Of a stretch of 21,155 nt of DNA, positions 8,802 through 16,841 are shown piece after piece. The stretch is from Chara braunii (Eukaryota; Streptophyta; Charophyceae; Charales; Characeae). The position numbers and the translations under genes were made by a program. Below the pieces are notes generated by a model. It was given only the letters and a program-made list of their open reading frames with translations, did no database searches and was not told where the DNA came from. Location of the stretch: contig BFEA01000592.1 in NCBI GenBank assembly GCA_003427395.1, forward strand, positions 93,856 to 115,010, read 5' to 3'. Within the stretch, counting starts at the first letter, position 1; every line of letters begins with the position of its first letter.

Positions 8802-9570
8802 ATGCTTGCACTGTTGAAACGGTTCATCGACGACCATGCCGATAGTATGCCGAATGACATGGTCTGGAAAAACGGAGTTCGTCGTCCTCGCCGTAGGATT
8901 CCGGCGGCATTCACAAAACCGATCAATTTACGAATCATTGCGCTCTGATCTTTTCATGTGTCACTCGGAAGTTGTGTCAGAGTCGACTTTCTACGCTATG
9001 TGGAGTAAGCACTTATGGCACGTGAGTCTAGCTATGTCCAACACATTCACGAAGTGCGCAAAATGTATATTCTACAAGTAGTGCATTGCCAAGTCGAAGT
9101 ACGAGAGGGACCGTAAGAAATCCAAAGATAGGATGCGGAAACATCAAGAGTTGCAAGTCAACCACAGGCTAGACTATAGCCGCTACAAAATGGATTCCAT
9201 CTTGCGGCAGTCTGAGTGTCTGTGCATCATTATTGACGGCATGGATCAAAAGAAAACTACCATACCGCATATAGGACAGGCTAACTACTCGAAGGACTTG
9301 CACCACAAGAGGATGATGAAGACTGGTCTCACGGCCGTTCTGGTCCATGGCCGGGATCCGTCTATATATGTTTACACATATTTTCCTTACTACACACACG
9401 GTCCCAGCAGTACGGCGACGTGTTTAATGCGGACTCTTACGGAGATCCAATCCAGTGGGAAACCTCTACCGTCGTTTCTTCGTATTCAAGCTGACAACTG
9501 CTTCAAAGAAAACAAGAATAGATTCATCTGCGCGTTGGCAGCACTTCTTGTGAAGTTTCGGGATTTTCAA
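8802..9570 (+). pseudogene. DUF7869 gene: linker, zinc motif and first half of core
   Basis: From 8802 one frame reads LLKRFIDDHADSMPND and IPAAF. Near 8935 the similarity returns to the original frame (SLRSDLF, STFYAMWSK, FTKCAKC). TAG at 9079-9081 directly follows the Cys motif. The frame then runs open through KYERDRKKS and on to IIDGMDQKKTTIPH, a family hallmark, then HHKRMMKTGL, VYTYFPYYTHGPSS and ADNCFKENKNRF. The two shifts flanking 8802-8945 cancel, so they could be paired indels. Confidence 0.8.
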
Positions 9571-10066
9571 GGAAATAGAAATTGGTTTTATGATAGTTGG
9601 ACACACGCACACAAACGTCGATGCCACGTTTAGTGCTTTCTCCAAGAAACTCAAGGACAATGATGCCTACACAATGGATGAGTTGTTCCTTTTGCTAGAG
9701 CGGTCTCATAAGACTCCTCCGCGATATATTTTTCTTGATAGGATAGCAGACTGGAGAGGTCTTATTTACCCGCATGTTTCAAAGCGCATGACAGGGATTT
9801 CGAAACCTCATTTGCTGAAATTCTACATGATAGGTGATAATCCCGCCATGTCCTATAAAGAGTATTGCACAGACGCTAAGTGGTTGCCTGAGGATGGTCC
9901 TCTTTACTTGTTCAAACAAACAGTAAACGGTGGTTACGCTGGTCCGCAACAACCTTTCGATCCTCTGCCGGTCCAATCGGCCTTCCTCGATGATTACAAG
10001 AACGGTTTGGAGGGTGTGAAGAGGTTTTTGGAAGTCTATGAAAAAAAAAAAAAAAAACTTGGATGA
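9565..10066 (+). pseudogene. DUF7869 gene: second half of core
   Basis: After a one-base insertion-like shift near 9565, the similarity continues as KEIEIGFMIVGHTHTNVD, ATFSAFSKKL and AYTMDELF. VGHTH..(V/I)D is the second strongest hallmark of the family. The segment ends at A17 (10041-10057), where this frame hits a stop a few codons later. Removing the assumed extra base near 9565 joins the two core halves without loss of a conserved residue. Confidence 0.82.
10041..10057. repeat. A17 tract at a frame change
   Basis: Seventeen A in a row inside the gene. The upstream frame ends at TGA just after it. The frame one base back is open for the next 150 codons and carries the continuing gene. 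One extra A in the tract would join them. Confidence 0.9.
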
Positions 10067-10527
10067 TTTTCCGAGACGAAGAGGTGACTAGAATAGATAG
10101 GGTTTTTCGGTCTTGGGAAGATCACGTCAAACACGCGAGGGACATTATGGACAACAGGGTGCCTTCGACACCCATCACCGAATTCTGGCCAAAGGTCACC
10201 CATGTCGTTGAAGACAGGAGTTATTGCTCTGATTCGGATGCATCCGAATTACAGAGAGAACCTCTATTCGTGGGTCTTCAGAGGGACAAGCCTAAGGCCA
10301 GCTTTGATCCTTTCAAAGATGTGCATGTCGACAGTTTTGTCATTATGCAACCGTCAGACGAGGACATGCATCAAGGAGTGTCTTTTTGGGTTGGCCAGGT
10401 TCGCAGTGAAGTTGACAAGAACGAAGATTCGCCAACTTACAACCAATTCAAGGTGGAGTACTGGGTTCCAATCGGAAAAGCGAGCACACTAAGAGAATTG
10501 TATGCTGACGCCTGGAAAAAAAAATGA
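10058..10527 (+). pseudogene. DUF7869 gene: C-terminal FWVGQV module
   Basis: The product has a charged stretch (FRDEEVTRIDRVFRSW), a DSDASE run, then VDSFVIM, VSFWVGQV, QFKVEYWVPIG and ADAWKKK. FWVG.V followed 20-30 residues later by a hydrophobic ..V.YW strand is typical of the small barrel at the C-terminus of DUF7869 proteins and recalls integrase C-terminal or chromo-like modules. The frame stops at 10525-10527 inside the second A tract. The perfect palindrome at 10232-10249 lies inside this coding part and supplies the DSDASE codons. Confidence 0.75.
10232..10249. repeat. ATTCGGATGCATCCGAAT perfect 18-bp palindrome (site 10)
   Basis: The most complete copy of the motif: nine-base arms with no spacer mismatch. 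It is inside coding sequence of the DUF7869 gene, where it encodes part of DSDASE. Confidence 0.95.
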
Positions 10528-10534
10528 AAAAAAA
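10516..10534. repeat. A9-TG-A8 tract at a second frame change
   Basis: A9 at 10516-10524, then TG, then A8 at 10527-10534. The upstream frame stops at the TGA formed by T10525-A10527. The frame one base back is open to 10784 and encodes a basic tail. The direction of the change is the same as at A17. Confidence 0.85.
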
Positions 10535-10784
10535 CTCCAAGGCACGAGGAAGAGTATCAACATGTCACAACCATTGCGTTTTCTTGGATGAGACAAACGA
10601 GGACGAATGTCTGCGAGTCCTCCAAAAAGTTTACCACCGGTCTTGTGATTCCTCTGAAAGTAAGAGAAAATGCAATTCCCGCCCTAGAAAACGGCGTAAG
10701 TGCTCAAACGCAAAGCGTTTCCGGAGAAGGGAGCGGGCAGGAGGCTACCTCATCGAGAGTGTGATGGTTGCCATCTTTTCGTGA
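10524..10784 (+). pseudogene. DUF7869 gene: basic C-terminal tail (tentative)
   Basis: After the A9-TG-A8 tract this frame encodes a short acidic-polar part (DETNEDE) and then CDSSESKRKC, SRPRKRRKC and AKRFRRRERAG, a dense Lys/Arg tail that would suit nuclear import or DNA contact. It may be the real C-terminus in continuation of the WVGQV module, or a chance frame. A consensus donor, GTAAGT, at 10696-10701 lies inside it. Confidence 0.45.
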
Positions 10785-11006
10785 GGAAAACGTATCGCCA
10801 TGCTGGCCTGTGCACACCACGCTTGACTCCATGGAATACATCGCTTAATGATTTGTGCTTTCTGGGTTGCGGGCTTCATATCAACAAGAGTTCTTCATCA
10901 AGTTTCGACATTGGGCGTGGGGGCGTTTTCGTCGTCGTAGCATGACCTTGGGCTTTCGGTCCTGACCTTGATGTGACGCTTTTATTGTGACTTTTGTCTT
11001 TTGCAG
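10696..11006 (+). other. Candidate intron (GTAAGT ... TCTTTTGCAG)
   Basis: A full donor consensus GTAAGT is at 10696-10701. A pyrimidine-rich acceptor, CTTTTGTCTTTTGCAG, ends at 11006. Nothing coding is evident between about 10785 and 10990. The acceptor opens directly into the frame at 11007. The donor is out of phase with that frame when read from the basic-tail frame, so the pairing is unproven; the acceptor alone is the stronger call. Confidence 0.4.
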
Positions 11007-11456
11007 TGCACAGACTTTCCTCTTGTGACGTACTTCGAAAACATGGATGAGATTTTGGGCTACATTGAAATAAAAGTACCTGAACGACTGGCGATCATCA
11101 CAAAGGGAGGAACGTTTCCTTTTGAATATGAGAGAATCTTCAGGATCCTAGCGGAAGGATGGACAATGTTTGCCATCATGGTGAGGTTTACCGATCTCAA
11201 CATTTTGGACATGCGAATATATGAGCGTCGGGGGGAAAATTGGATGCGAGGAGATTTTACAAGAGCTTATGTAAAAGCTTCAGAAGTTTTTTTCGCCTTG
11301 AGATGTGCTGTGCTCGGAGCAGGGGGTGACATTCAGGGTTTCTCGTTTTCCATTACGGAGTTTGAAGGTCTGCCTCAACCTCCAATCCTGGCTTGCATGG
11401 TGGACGGTTTGACATGGGAACCGATAGTGAACGCTCTGCGAAGAGACTTCTTCTGA
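11007..11456 (+). CDS. Orphan exon-like frame, about 149 codons, unknown protein
   Basis: I do not recognise the family. The frame starts at a splice-acceptor-like CAG and ends at TGA 11454-11456. The first internal ATG is at 11043, so it is more likely a last exon than a whole gene. The product is a balanced globular sequence: IEIKVPERLAIIT, FPFEYERIFRIL, MFAIMVRFTDL, then ALRCAV, SFSITEFEGLPQPP and TWEPIVNALRRDFF at the end. No signal peptide, zinc motif or catalytic signature is visible. A diverged copy of its last third follows at 11755-11992 with mostly conservative changes, which supports it having encoded a protein. It sits 220 bases after the DUF7869 gene on the same strand. Confidence 0.6.
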   Translation, partial: CTDFPLVTYFENMDEILGYIEIKVPERLAIITKGGTFPFEYERIFRILAEGWTMFAIMVRFTDLNILDMRIYERRGENWMRGDFTRAYVKASEVFFALRCAVLGAGGDIQGFSFSITEFEGLPQPPILACMVDGLTWEPIVNALRRDFF

Positions 11457-11704
11457 AGACTTCAACTTTTTAAGACGTTTGATGACCAGTCTTACGTTTC
11501 TAGAATTTTGTGTCGTTATGTCGGATTTTTGAACATTTTCGTAGTATAGTCATTTCTGATTACTTTTACTTTTCACCTGTTTGAGACACGAGTCTCGACA
11601 CTTCCCATGTTTTGTGGTCGAATATCAGATTAGTTGAAATTTGCGCACTGTAAAGTATTAAGTGAAAGCCATGAGTGTCGACCGTGACTCATGGTTAGTT
11701 GTGG

Positions 11705-11720
11705 TTCGGATGCATCCAAC
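11705..11720. repeat. Degraded palindromic site, TTCGGATGCATCCAA
   Basis: One mismatch from the exact core, spacer GC as at 7253 and 10232. It lies between the two copies of the orphan gene end. Confidence 0.7.
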
Positions 11721-11754
11721 CCAGAGAATAAGGATACTGTTACGACAACCAAAC

Positions 11755-11992
11755 ACAAGAGCGTCAAGGGGGAAACAGGATGTTGGGGGATTTTACAGCA
11801 CCTTATCTGCAAGCTGCAGATGTTCTTATGTCCTTGAGACATGTTGTTGTCATGGCTGGGGGAGACGTTCTAGGTTTCTCGATTTCCATTACGGGTTTCG
11901 AAGGTCTGCCTCAACCTCCTATCTCGGCTTGCATTGTGCACGGTTCAACATGGGAACCGCTAGTGAACGCTTTTCGAAGAGACTTCTTTTGA
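11755..11992 (+). pseudogene. Partial duplicate of the orphan frame at 11007-11456
   Basis: The copy covers only the last 80 or so codons. Aligned without gaps from GDFT to RRDFF, I count 45 identical residues of 68, and most changes are conservative (V/L, E/D, I/V, F/I). It begins within ER.G.N.M.GDF and lacks the first half of the first copy, so it is a fragment, or the last exon of a second gene whose earlier exons are missing. The frame itself is unbroken through TGA 11990-11992. Confidence 0.65.
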
Positions 11993-12145
11993 AGATTTCA
12001 AGTTCGCGACACTTTGATGACGAGTTTTACGTTTTTAGAGTTCCGTCAGGATGACGGATTTGTGAATGTTTTCATAGTGTAGGCTTTTTTAGAGAGACAT
12101 CTCGACATTTCCAAATTAGAATGTCCGATTAGTTGAAATTTTCAC

Positions 12146-12470
12146 GAAAACTTTTTGGATGATTGTGGACGGTCCGACATAGCCTTGCCAAATCTTTGGT
12201 TAATGAAAACTTTTCAGGTAACAGTTACGAATTCACAATATTGGGACCAGATAACTGTTATCAGTTTCTAAGGCGTACTTCTCATTTGTCTCGACAATGG
12301 TTGTGTGCCTACTTATGTAGGCTGGGTGCCCCGCTCTGTTTTTAATTTTTCTTCGCTTTTCAATCTAGTTCTCATGAGTTGTCAATTGTCTTCAAAATCC
12401 AATAAGATCTTTCAAAATAATTATAAGGTCCTAGGTCACTTCAACATCTGATAATTTGTGCACAGTTTGA
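12146..12470. other. No supported gene; AT-rich
   Basis: AT-rich sequence with short frames only. I see no repeat or motif I can name. Confidence 0.4.
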
Positions 12471-12486
12471 TTCGGATGTATCCTAC
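12471..12486. repeat. Decayed palindromic site, TTCGGATGTATCC
   Basis: The left arm is intact and the right arm has lost its last bases. Similar decayed copies follow at 13054-13069 (TTCGGATATATCCC) and 13124-13139 (CTCAAATGTATCC). Confidence 0.5.
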
Positions 12487-12516
12487 GCATTCGTTTGAGC
12501 CTTCTCCAATGCCCAA

Positions 12517-12895
12517 TCCTCATATGATAACGTCTCTACATAATACGCTCCCCTCCACTTCACTCCGTACGATGCCCGTTTGTTTTGAAAAATGTTTGGT
12601 AAAGTGATAATATACATGCAACCGCCATCTAATTGTAATTCAAGACTGATGGTTACTAGAGTTCTTAAGGGGTTTCCGAGGGTGCACTTTTGTTTGTTAA
12701 CATACATCATTTGATCTCGGCAAGGACAATGGAGGAGTGGTGGGCAGCATTGGGTAGGGAAGTTACAAGTTCATGGTTGCGAGGTCTTACCCGGCAAGCG
12801 GCAAATGATAACATCTCTGTATAATGCTGCCCACCACTTCACTCCGTCCGATGCCCTTTTGTTTTAAGAAATGTCTGCTAAGCTATAATTGTTCT
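12517..12895. repeat. Direct plus inverted repeat cluster
   Basis: The block ATGATAACRTCTCTRYATAAT ... CCACTTCACTCCGT ... GATGCCC ... TTTGTTTT occurs at about 12524-12590 and again at about 12805-12870, a spacing of 279. Between them, 12731-12751 reads as the reverse complement of the second block (GTGGTGGGCAGCATT against AATGCTGCCCACCAC at 12823-12837), so it can form a hairpin. This may be the end structure of a small nonautonomous element. Confidence 0.65.
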
Positions 12896-13463
12896 TCGAA
12901 TGATAACATATTGGTTGATTTTCCATCGGAGGGTGATCCGGGCTATGATCATAAGTTCATCCTTTTGATTGAGTGAACTTCAAAGATATTTAATGAATGA
13001 CGCACGGTTTATAACATAACGGATTTTCTCCATCCGAATAATGAAATATTTGATTCGGATATATCCCAGTTTTACTATAAAACTAGCCAACTTGTGTATT
13101 ATGAATTATATAGAAACATGTGACTCAAATGTATCCTACTCATCCTGCTTGTATTCAATTAAACTTAAAAAATGAGCTCTTCTTTTCACTCCCATGCACC
13201 CTTTAAAGCCTCAACGAAGATATTTTTTGGGTCACTCATATACGTCCCTCACAAGGGGAAACCTTCGATATGCTATGTTCGTACTGACTGTCTGAATGTG
13301 TGTCAGTTTAGTTGAGGATTTATCCGTTGAACAGGAACTCTGATCGTTGTTTATTAATGTATAATGAGCATCTTCTTTTGTCAGCCGTGTATACCTTTCG
13401 AGTTTCTAGAATGACAAAAGTACTATTTAGAAAATAATGTACTATTTTAATGAATAACGTGTT
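12896..13463. other. AT-rich sequence without supported gene
   Basis: AT-rich, with two decayed palindromic sites (13054, 13124). The RT-fragment frame runs on antisense to 13320, but its residues after about 13464 no longer resemble reverse transcriptase, so this is flanking DNA. Confidence 0.5.
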
Positions 13464-14462
13464 CTTGGATAGCATCTTATAGACCAGCATCAATAGTGTG
13501 ATAGGCCGATAATTGCGAATATTCATTTTGTCTCCTTCCTTATTGAGAAGCGTTAGCACCCCTTGTCTCACTACTCCCCCCAACCCGTTGCTGTCACATA
13601 CTGCCCTATAAAATTCCATCAAATCTTCGCTCAGGGTGGGCCATAAGACCTCCCAAAATTCCTTAGGGAAGCCATCTAGTCCAGGACTCTTTTCTTCCTC
13701 TATTTGCATAAGCGTTGTCCAAATTTCGTCTCTAGTGATTTGATGTTCCAACTTGTCCTTTTGTGTTGAAGAGAGACGACCCTCTATTGGGCGTAGAAAG
13801 TCGTCTAACTCCCTGAACCGATTCATCCCTTGCTGTTGGGAAATGTGAGAGGAGAAGAGATCTTTGCAAAAGGATCGGGCGATCCTTAAACAGTGTGCTG
13901 TAGAAGTAGCTACTTCAATGGACACAGGGTCCACGAAAGCTTCAATGGTTGTTCGGTGTGCTCTTAAGGAGACCAAACTAAAGAATTGAGAATCCATGGT
14001 TCCTTCGGTGGTCCATTTTGTTACTTTTCCTTGGATTCTAATACCTTGCCATCTATGTTGTGCCAACTCTAGGAGTTGGATCTGCAAACCCTAGATATCA
14101 TGTATTTGGTCGTTAGAGTTGTCCTCATTAACCAGGTTGTGGAGTCTTTTATGAACGTCCATTTCATGTGCGTGTCGTCTGCTTGCTACCAACTTCGAAT
14201 ATTCCTTACACTTCCTAGCTAAAAACAAAACCCTGTTGTTAAACCATCGGATTTCTGAATCGATAAGGTGTTTTTGGTTCCTCCAAAAATTCCAGACATC
14301 TCGGATGAAAACGAGGAAAGATTTGTCTCTAAGCAAAGATGTATTAAACTTATAATATTTTGTCCCCTGATCCAGTCGTTTGCGGAAGGAGAAAACGGCC
14401 CCGCAAAGACGGTGATCCAGGCCAGGGTGGGGGCTCTGAGAGAAAATAGTAGCGAGTTGCAA
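13464..14462 (-). pseudogene. LINE reverse transcriptase, N-terminal part only
   Basis: One frame, interrupted by TAG 14091-14093, encodes a helical connector (FRKRLDQG, VWNFWRNQKH, KRLHNLV) and then the start of reverse transcriptase: EEKSPGLDGFPKEFW (fingers), GVLTLLNKEGDKMNIRNYRP and ITLLMLVYKMLSK. These are the first conserved blocks of L1-type reverse transcriptase. Similarity stops after YKMLSK at about 13464. The palm, thumb and C-terminal regions are absent, so no activity is possible. The frame continues for about 48 unrelated codons to 13320. Confidence 0.85.
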
Positions 14463-15221
14463 GACGTTTTGGATTTCTTGTGAGAGTAAAATTAGGTCAA
14501 TGCATGATTTCGAATGTCTAGCCGGATTATTTGTGCGGTAGCACGTATAAGATTTGTCTGCTGGGTGTAGGAGTCTATACGGTCCACCAAGGACATAGAT
14601 TCACAAAGATCTTACATAATCCTTTCATCCTCCTCTACATAGCCCGGACAGGGGTCCCTTGGGCCCCATCTGTCCAGCCATATGTCGGGGGCGGCGTTAA
14701 AATTCCCCGTAACAACCAGGGGTATCCCTTGAGGTGCTATAGATTGCAGATGGGTAAAGAACTTAAAAGAAGTGTCCCATTTCTGCTGTTCTATTAAGTG
14801 CATATATGCACAAAATGTTAATTAATTCAATCTCCAGCATTCCCAGGATTGATACCCATCTCCCTTGTTCCTCATCTGCTGCCCAATCAACCACCTCCAT
14901 TCAGGACTCTGGCGGGATCCAGATAGCCATCCCTGCCGACCCCGGTGAGATCGCGTGTGCCCTGTAGGCTTGATAGGGCCAAGCAGTTTTGTGGGCCCGA
15001 TGATGTTCCGGTTTGTCCATTAAATAGGTTTCCTGAATGCAGATGACGTCAGGCCACGTCCTGCCGCCCACCCCCTTCAACTGGTCCCAGATCGCCTGCC
15101 ATTTCGAAGGGTTGAAGGAGACTAACTCGTTAACATTGAGAGTCCTTATGCCTAAGTCAGCATTGCAGAGGTAGTGTTTCCAATACGGATTCTTGTAGTA
15201 AAGCGTGTCAATATCATCCAT
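14463..15221 (-). pseudogene. LINE APE-type endonuclease, inactive
   Basis: Motifs in order are LGIRTLNVNEL (N-terminal strand with Asn), WPDVICIQETYL (QET carrying the catalytic Glu), AGMAIWIP, LINILCIYALN, then in another frame PLVVTGNFNAAPD, then LVD, a HPADKSYT stretch and GLDHRL. These correspond to the endonuclease/exonuclease/phosphatase fold that nicks target DNA. TGA at 14901-14903 and shifts near 14780 and 14590 break the frame. The usual GDFN is GNFN here (about 14696-14707), replacing the catalytic Asp by Asn through a single base change. Confidence 0.82.
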
Positions 15222-15530
15222 CCGGTACTGATCTATCCTCTTCTGCTTTAGACTTTAGACCATGATCTGCAGACCAGTCTACTGTGCACAACAATTTACT
15301 ACGGAGGACCCTCGACAGGCACAGACGCAAATCCTCTTCCGTCGAGTAAGAGTTGGCCTTAACCTGGTGGAGGGGAAGCTCCATCAAGGCCCCATGATTG
15401 AACCACTTCAGGTTAGAGTTTTTCTCTTCTTCGAAAAGTACATATAAGTCTGTGGTGGCCAGCCTCATCAATCCATCGAATTGAGGGAGGGTCGCGATAG
15501 CAGTGACAGGGAAATGTTGGCGCAGGAAGG
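15214..15530 (-). pseudogene. LINE segment before the endonuclease
   Basis: A frame that reads FDGLMRLATTDLYVLFEEEK, SNLKWFNHGALMELPLHQVK, STEEDLRLCLSRVLRSKLL and then a charged KSKAEED end. It joins the endonuclease frame after a shift at about 15220. I do not recognise a domain. It looks like a folded, charged helical linker between the duplicated region and the endonuclease. Confidence 0.55.
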
Positions 15531-15575
15531 GATTCGCCTTTTCTTGAAGTTGATATCCCGTAGGTTAGAAAGGGA

Positions 15576-16118
15576 CTAAATGTTGTAAAAGCCCCACCCT
15601 TGCAGAGTGAACCCCCCTTGTAGAGGGGAGAGGCCGATCTCCATCCTGTCATCTGCAAACGTTACAGGTATCACCGCCACTCCTTCCTTCCTCAACAGGT
15701 TATTTTCATACTGACCGGATTGCACCATGTGTCTAAGCTTCCTGTGACGTGGTGGCTCCGGATGGCGATTGGTCGGGACCACTGATTGTTTTCCTCTGGG
15801 GTCTTCATGGGGTGGTTGGGGCTGTATCGGTTGGTGAAAATGCTGGGCTGTGAGATGGCGGATCCGTTGGAAGATTTCCGACCATGAGATGTGAGCGGGA
15901 GGGCTAAATTCTAGGGTTTTCCTTAAGGTCAGGCTCTTGTCTAATATGGTAAATAGTTGAGCGTATGAGCAATCCCAAAAGTCCTGTGACGCGCTTGGAT
16001 GTTGAGCCCTGAAGCCCTCAATCAACCAATCTGCAATGACTCTGAGTTTCTGTTCAGTGTCCATGTCCGTCGGTGGTGCTCCCGTATCTTCCCGTTGATC
16101 GATGTTCATTGCAGCCAC
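15576..16118 (-). pseudogene. LINE segment with helical domain copy 2
   Basis: An open frame of 180 codons. Residues about 28-97 (15828-16037) read IADWLIEG...QDFW...LFTIL...SPPAHISWSEIFQR...FHQPI, the second copy of the domain. The rest is a Pro/Arg-rich joint, a SGQYENNLLRKEG stretch and VIPVTFADDRMEIGLS. The offset to copy 1 is 543 bases, exactly 181 codons, so the two were made by an in-frame duplication of a larger block or have kept spacing by chance. Confidence 0.65.
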
Positions 16119-16244
16119 ATCTAGGGGGGGGGAAAGGTTACCTGGAGGCTCTTCTATTTCATGGGTTGGGGGTCGAAGGCCCCTTCAAGATAGTCTGCTG
16201 TGGTGGGCTTTGTTTGGGCCTCTCGACGTTCTTCGAGGGAGGCT

Positions 16245-16841
16245 TTATATCGCTCCACCGTCCTCCTTCCTCTCTATGTGAGGGGCCGCTGCCTGCTGAT
16301 CGTCGTTGCTCAGTGAAGCGTTAGAGGAACTACCAGGGAGCCAGGACTGTGCGGTTTGTGGCCCTTGGGTTGGGATCTGGAAGTATGCAGCGAAGATTTT
16401 AAAAAGCCTTTGAAGCACCTCCTCCCATTGCGCATGGCTCGGGGGCCCATGCTCCAGGATGAACTTAACCTGTGTGCTGGCTTTCAGAGCTTCCTTCAAC
16501 TGATCATGTGCTTTGGACCAGAACTCTGTTAGAGCCCCCGTGTGATAGGTCTTTAGACCTGTCATGATCCATTCAGTGATGTGCAAGGGCGAGAAATTGA
16601 AATTTCGTAGAATAATGGGGTCAGTCGGGTTATTCCTCCCTTCAATACAACGGACCAGCACATTCCCATAGGGGTCCATGCGTGTGTTTGTCTGTGGCCG
16701 GCTGGTGGGTTGGCCCTCAGTCCTTTCCCTATCATGACTGATTTGCTGCGGCATCGGCTCTTTCGGGGGCGCGACCTCCCCCTTATTTAGCTCAGATTCC
16801 ATGCTCGGTACAATGAATCTGTTACCCGCCTTGTCTACCAT
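16245..16841 (-). pseudogene. LINE segment with helical domain copy 1
   Basis: An open frame of 198 codons. Residues about 88-157 (16371-16580) form a Trp/Leu-rich, probably helical stretch, ITEWIMTG...TEFW...LKEAL...HGPPSHAQWEEVLQR...YFQIP. This matches residues 28-97 of the next segment without gaps. No named domain comes to mind. It is on the same strand and in the same frame as the following segment, separated by TAA 16245-16247 and about 40 weakly coding codons. Confidence 0.65.

Larger units (their letters stand above)
7834..10784 (+). pseudogene. DUF7869-family gene, broken by stops and frameshifts
   Basis: Pieces in order reconstruct the layout of the eukaryotic DUF7869 family, whose role is uncharacterised and which I infer to be transposase-like. 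They are a Ser-rich N-terminus, a Cys-rich segment with a TFYVYKR motif, an FTKCAKC motif, a core with IIDGMDQKKT, ADNCFKENKNRF and VGHTHTNVDATFS, then a FWVGQV module and a Lys/Arg-rich tail. The Asp, Asn and His residues of the core are the family's best conserved positions and resemble an acidic catalytic triad; that is inference. Defects: TGA at 8296-8298, a shift near 8787-8815, a compensating shift near 8925-8945, TAG at 9079-9081, a one-base shift near 9560-9570, and shifts at the poly-A tracts 10041-10057 and 10516-10534. It is decayed but still well conserved. I chose 7834 as the first plausible ATG of the leading frame; the true start is unknown. Confidence 0.85.
11236..12145 (+). 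repeat. Diverged direct duplication of gene end plus 3' flank
   Basis: Segment about 11236-11645 is repeated at about 11755-12145. The stops are 536 bases apart (11454 and 11990). Similarity continues past the stop: GACTTCTT[C/T]TGAAGA, TTTGATGA, ACGTTT[C/T]TAGA, TCTCGACA, and finally GATTAGTTGAAATTT in both. The duplication therefore includes the presumed 3' untranslated region. A one-mismatch palindrome (11705-11720) lies in the joint between the copies. Confidence 0.8.
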
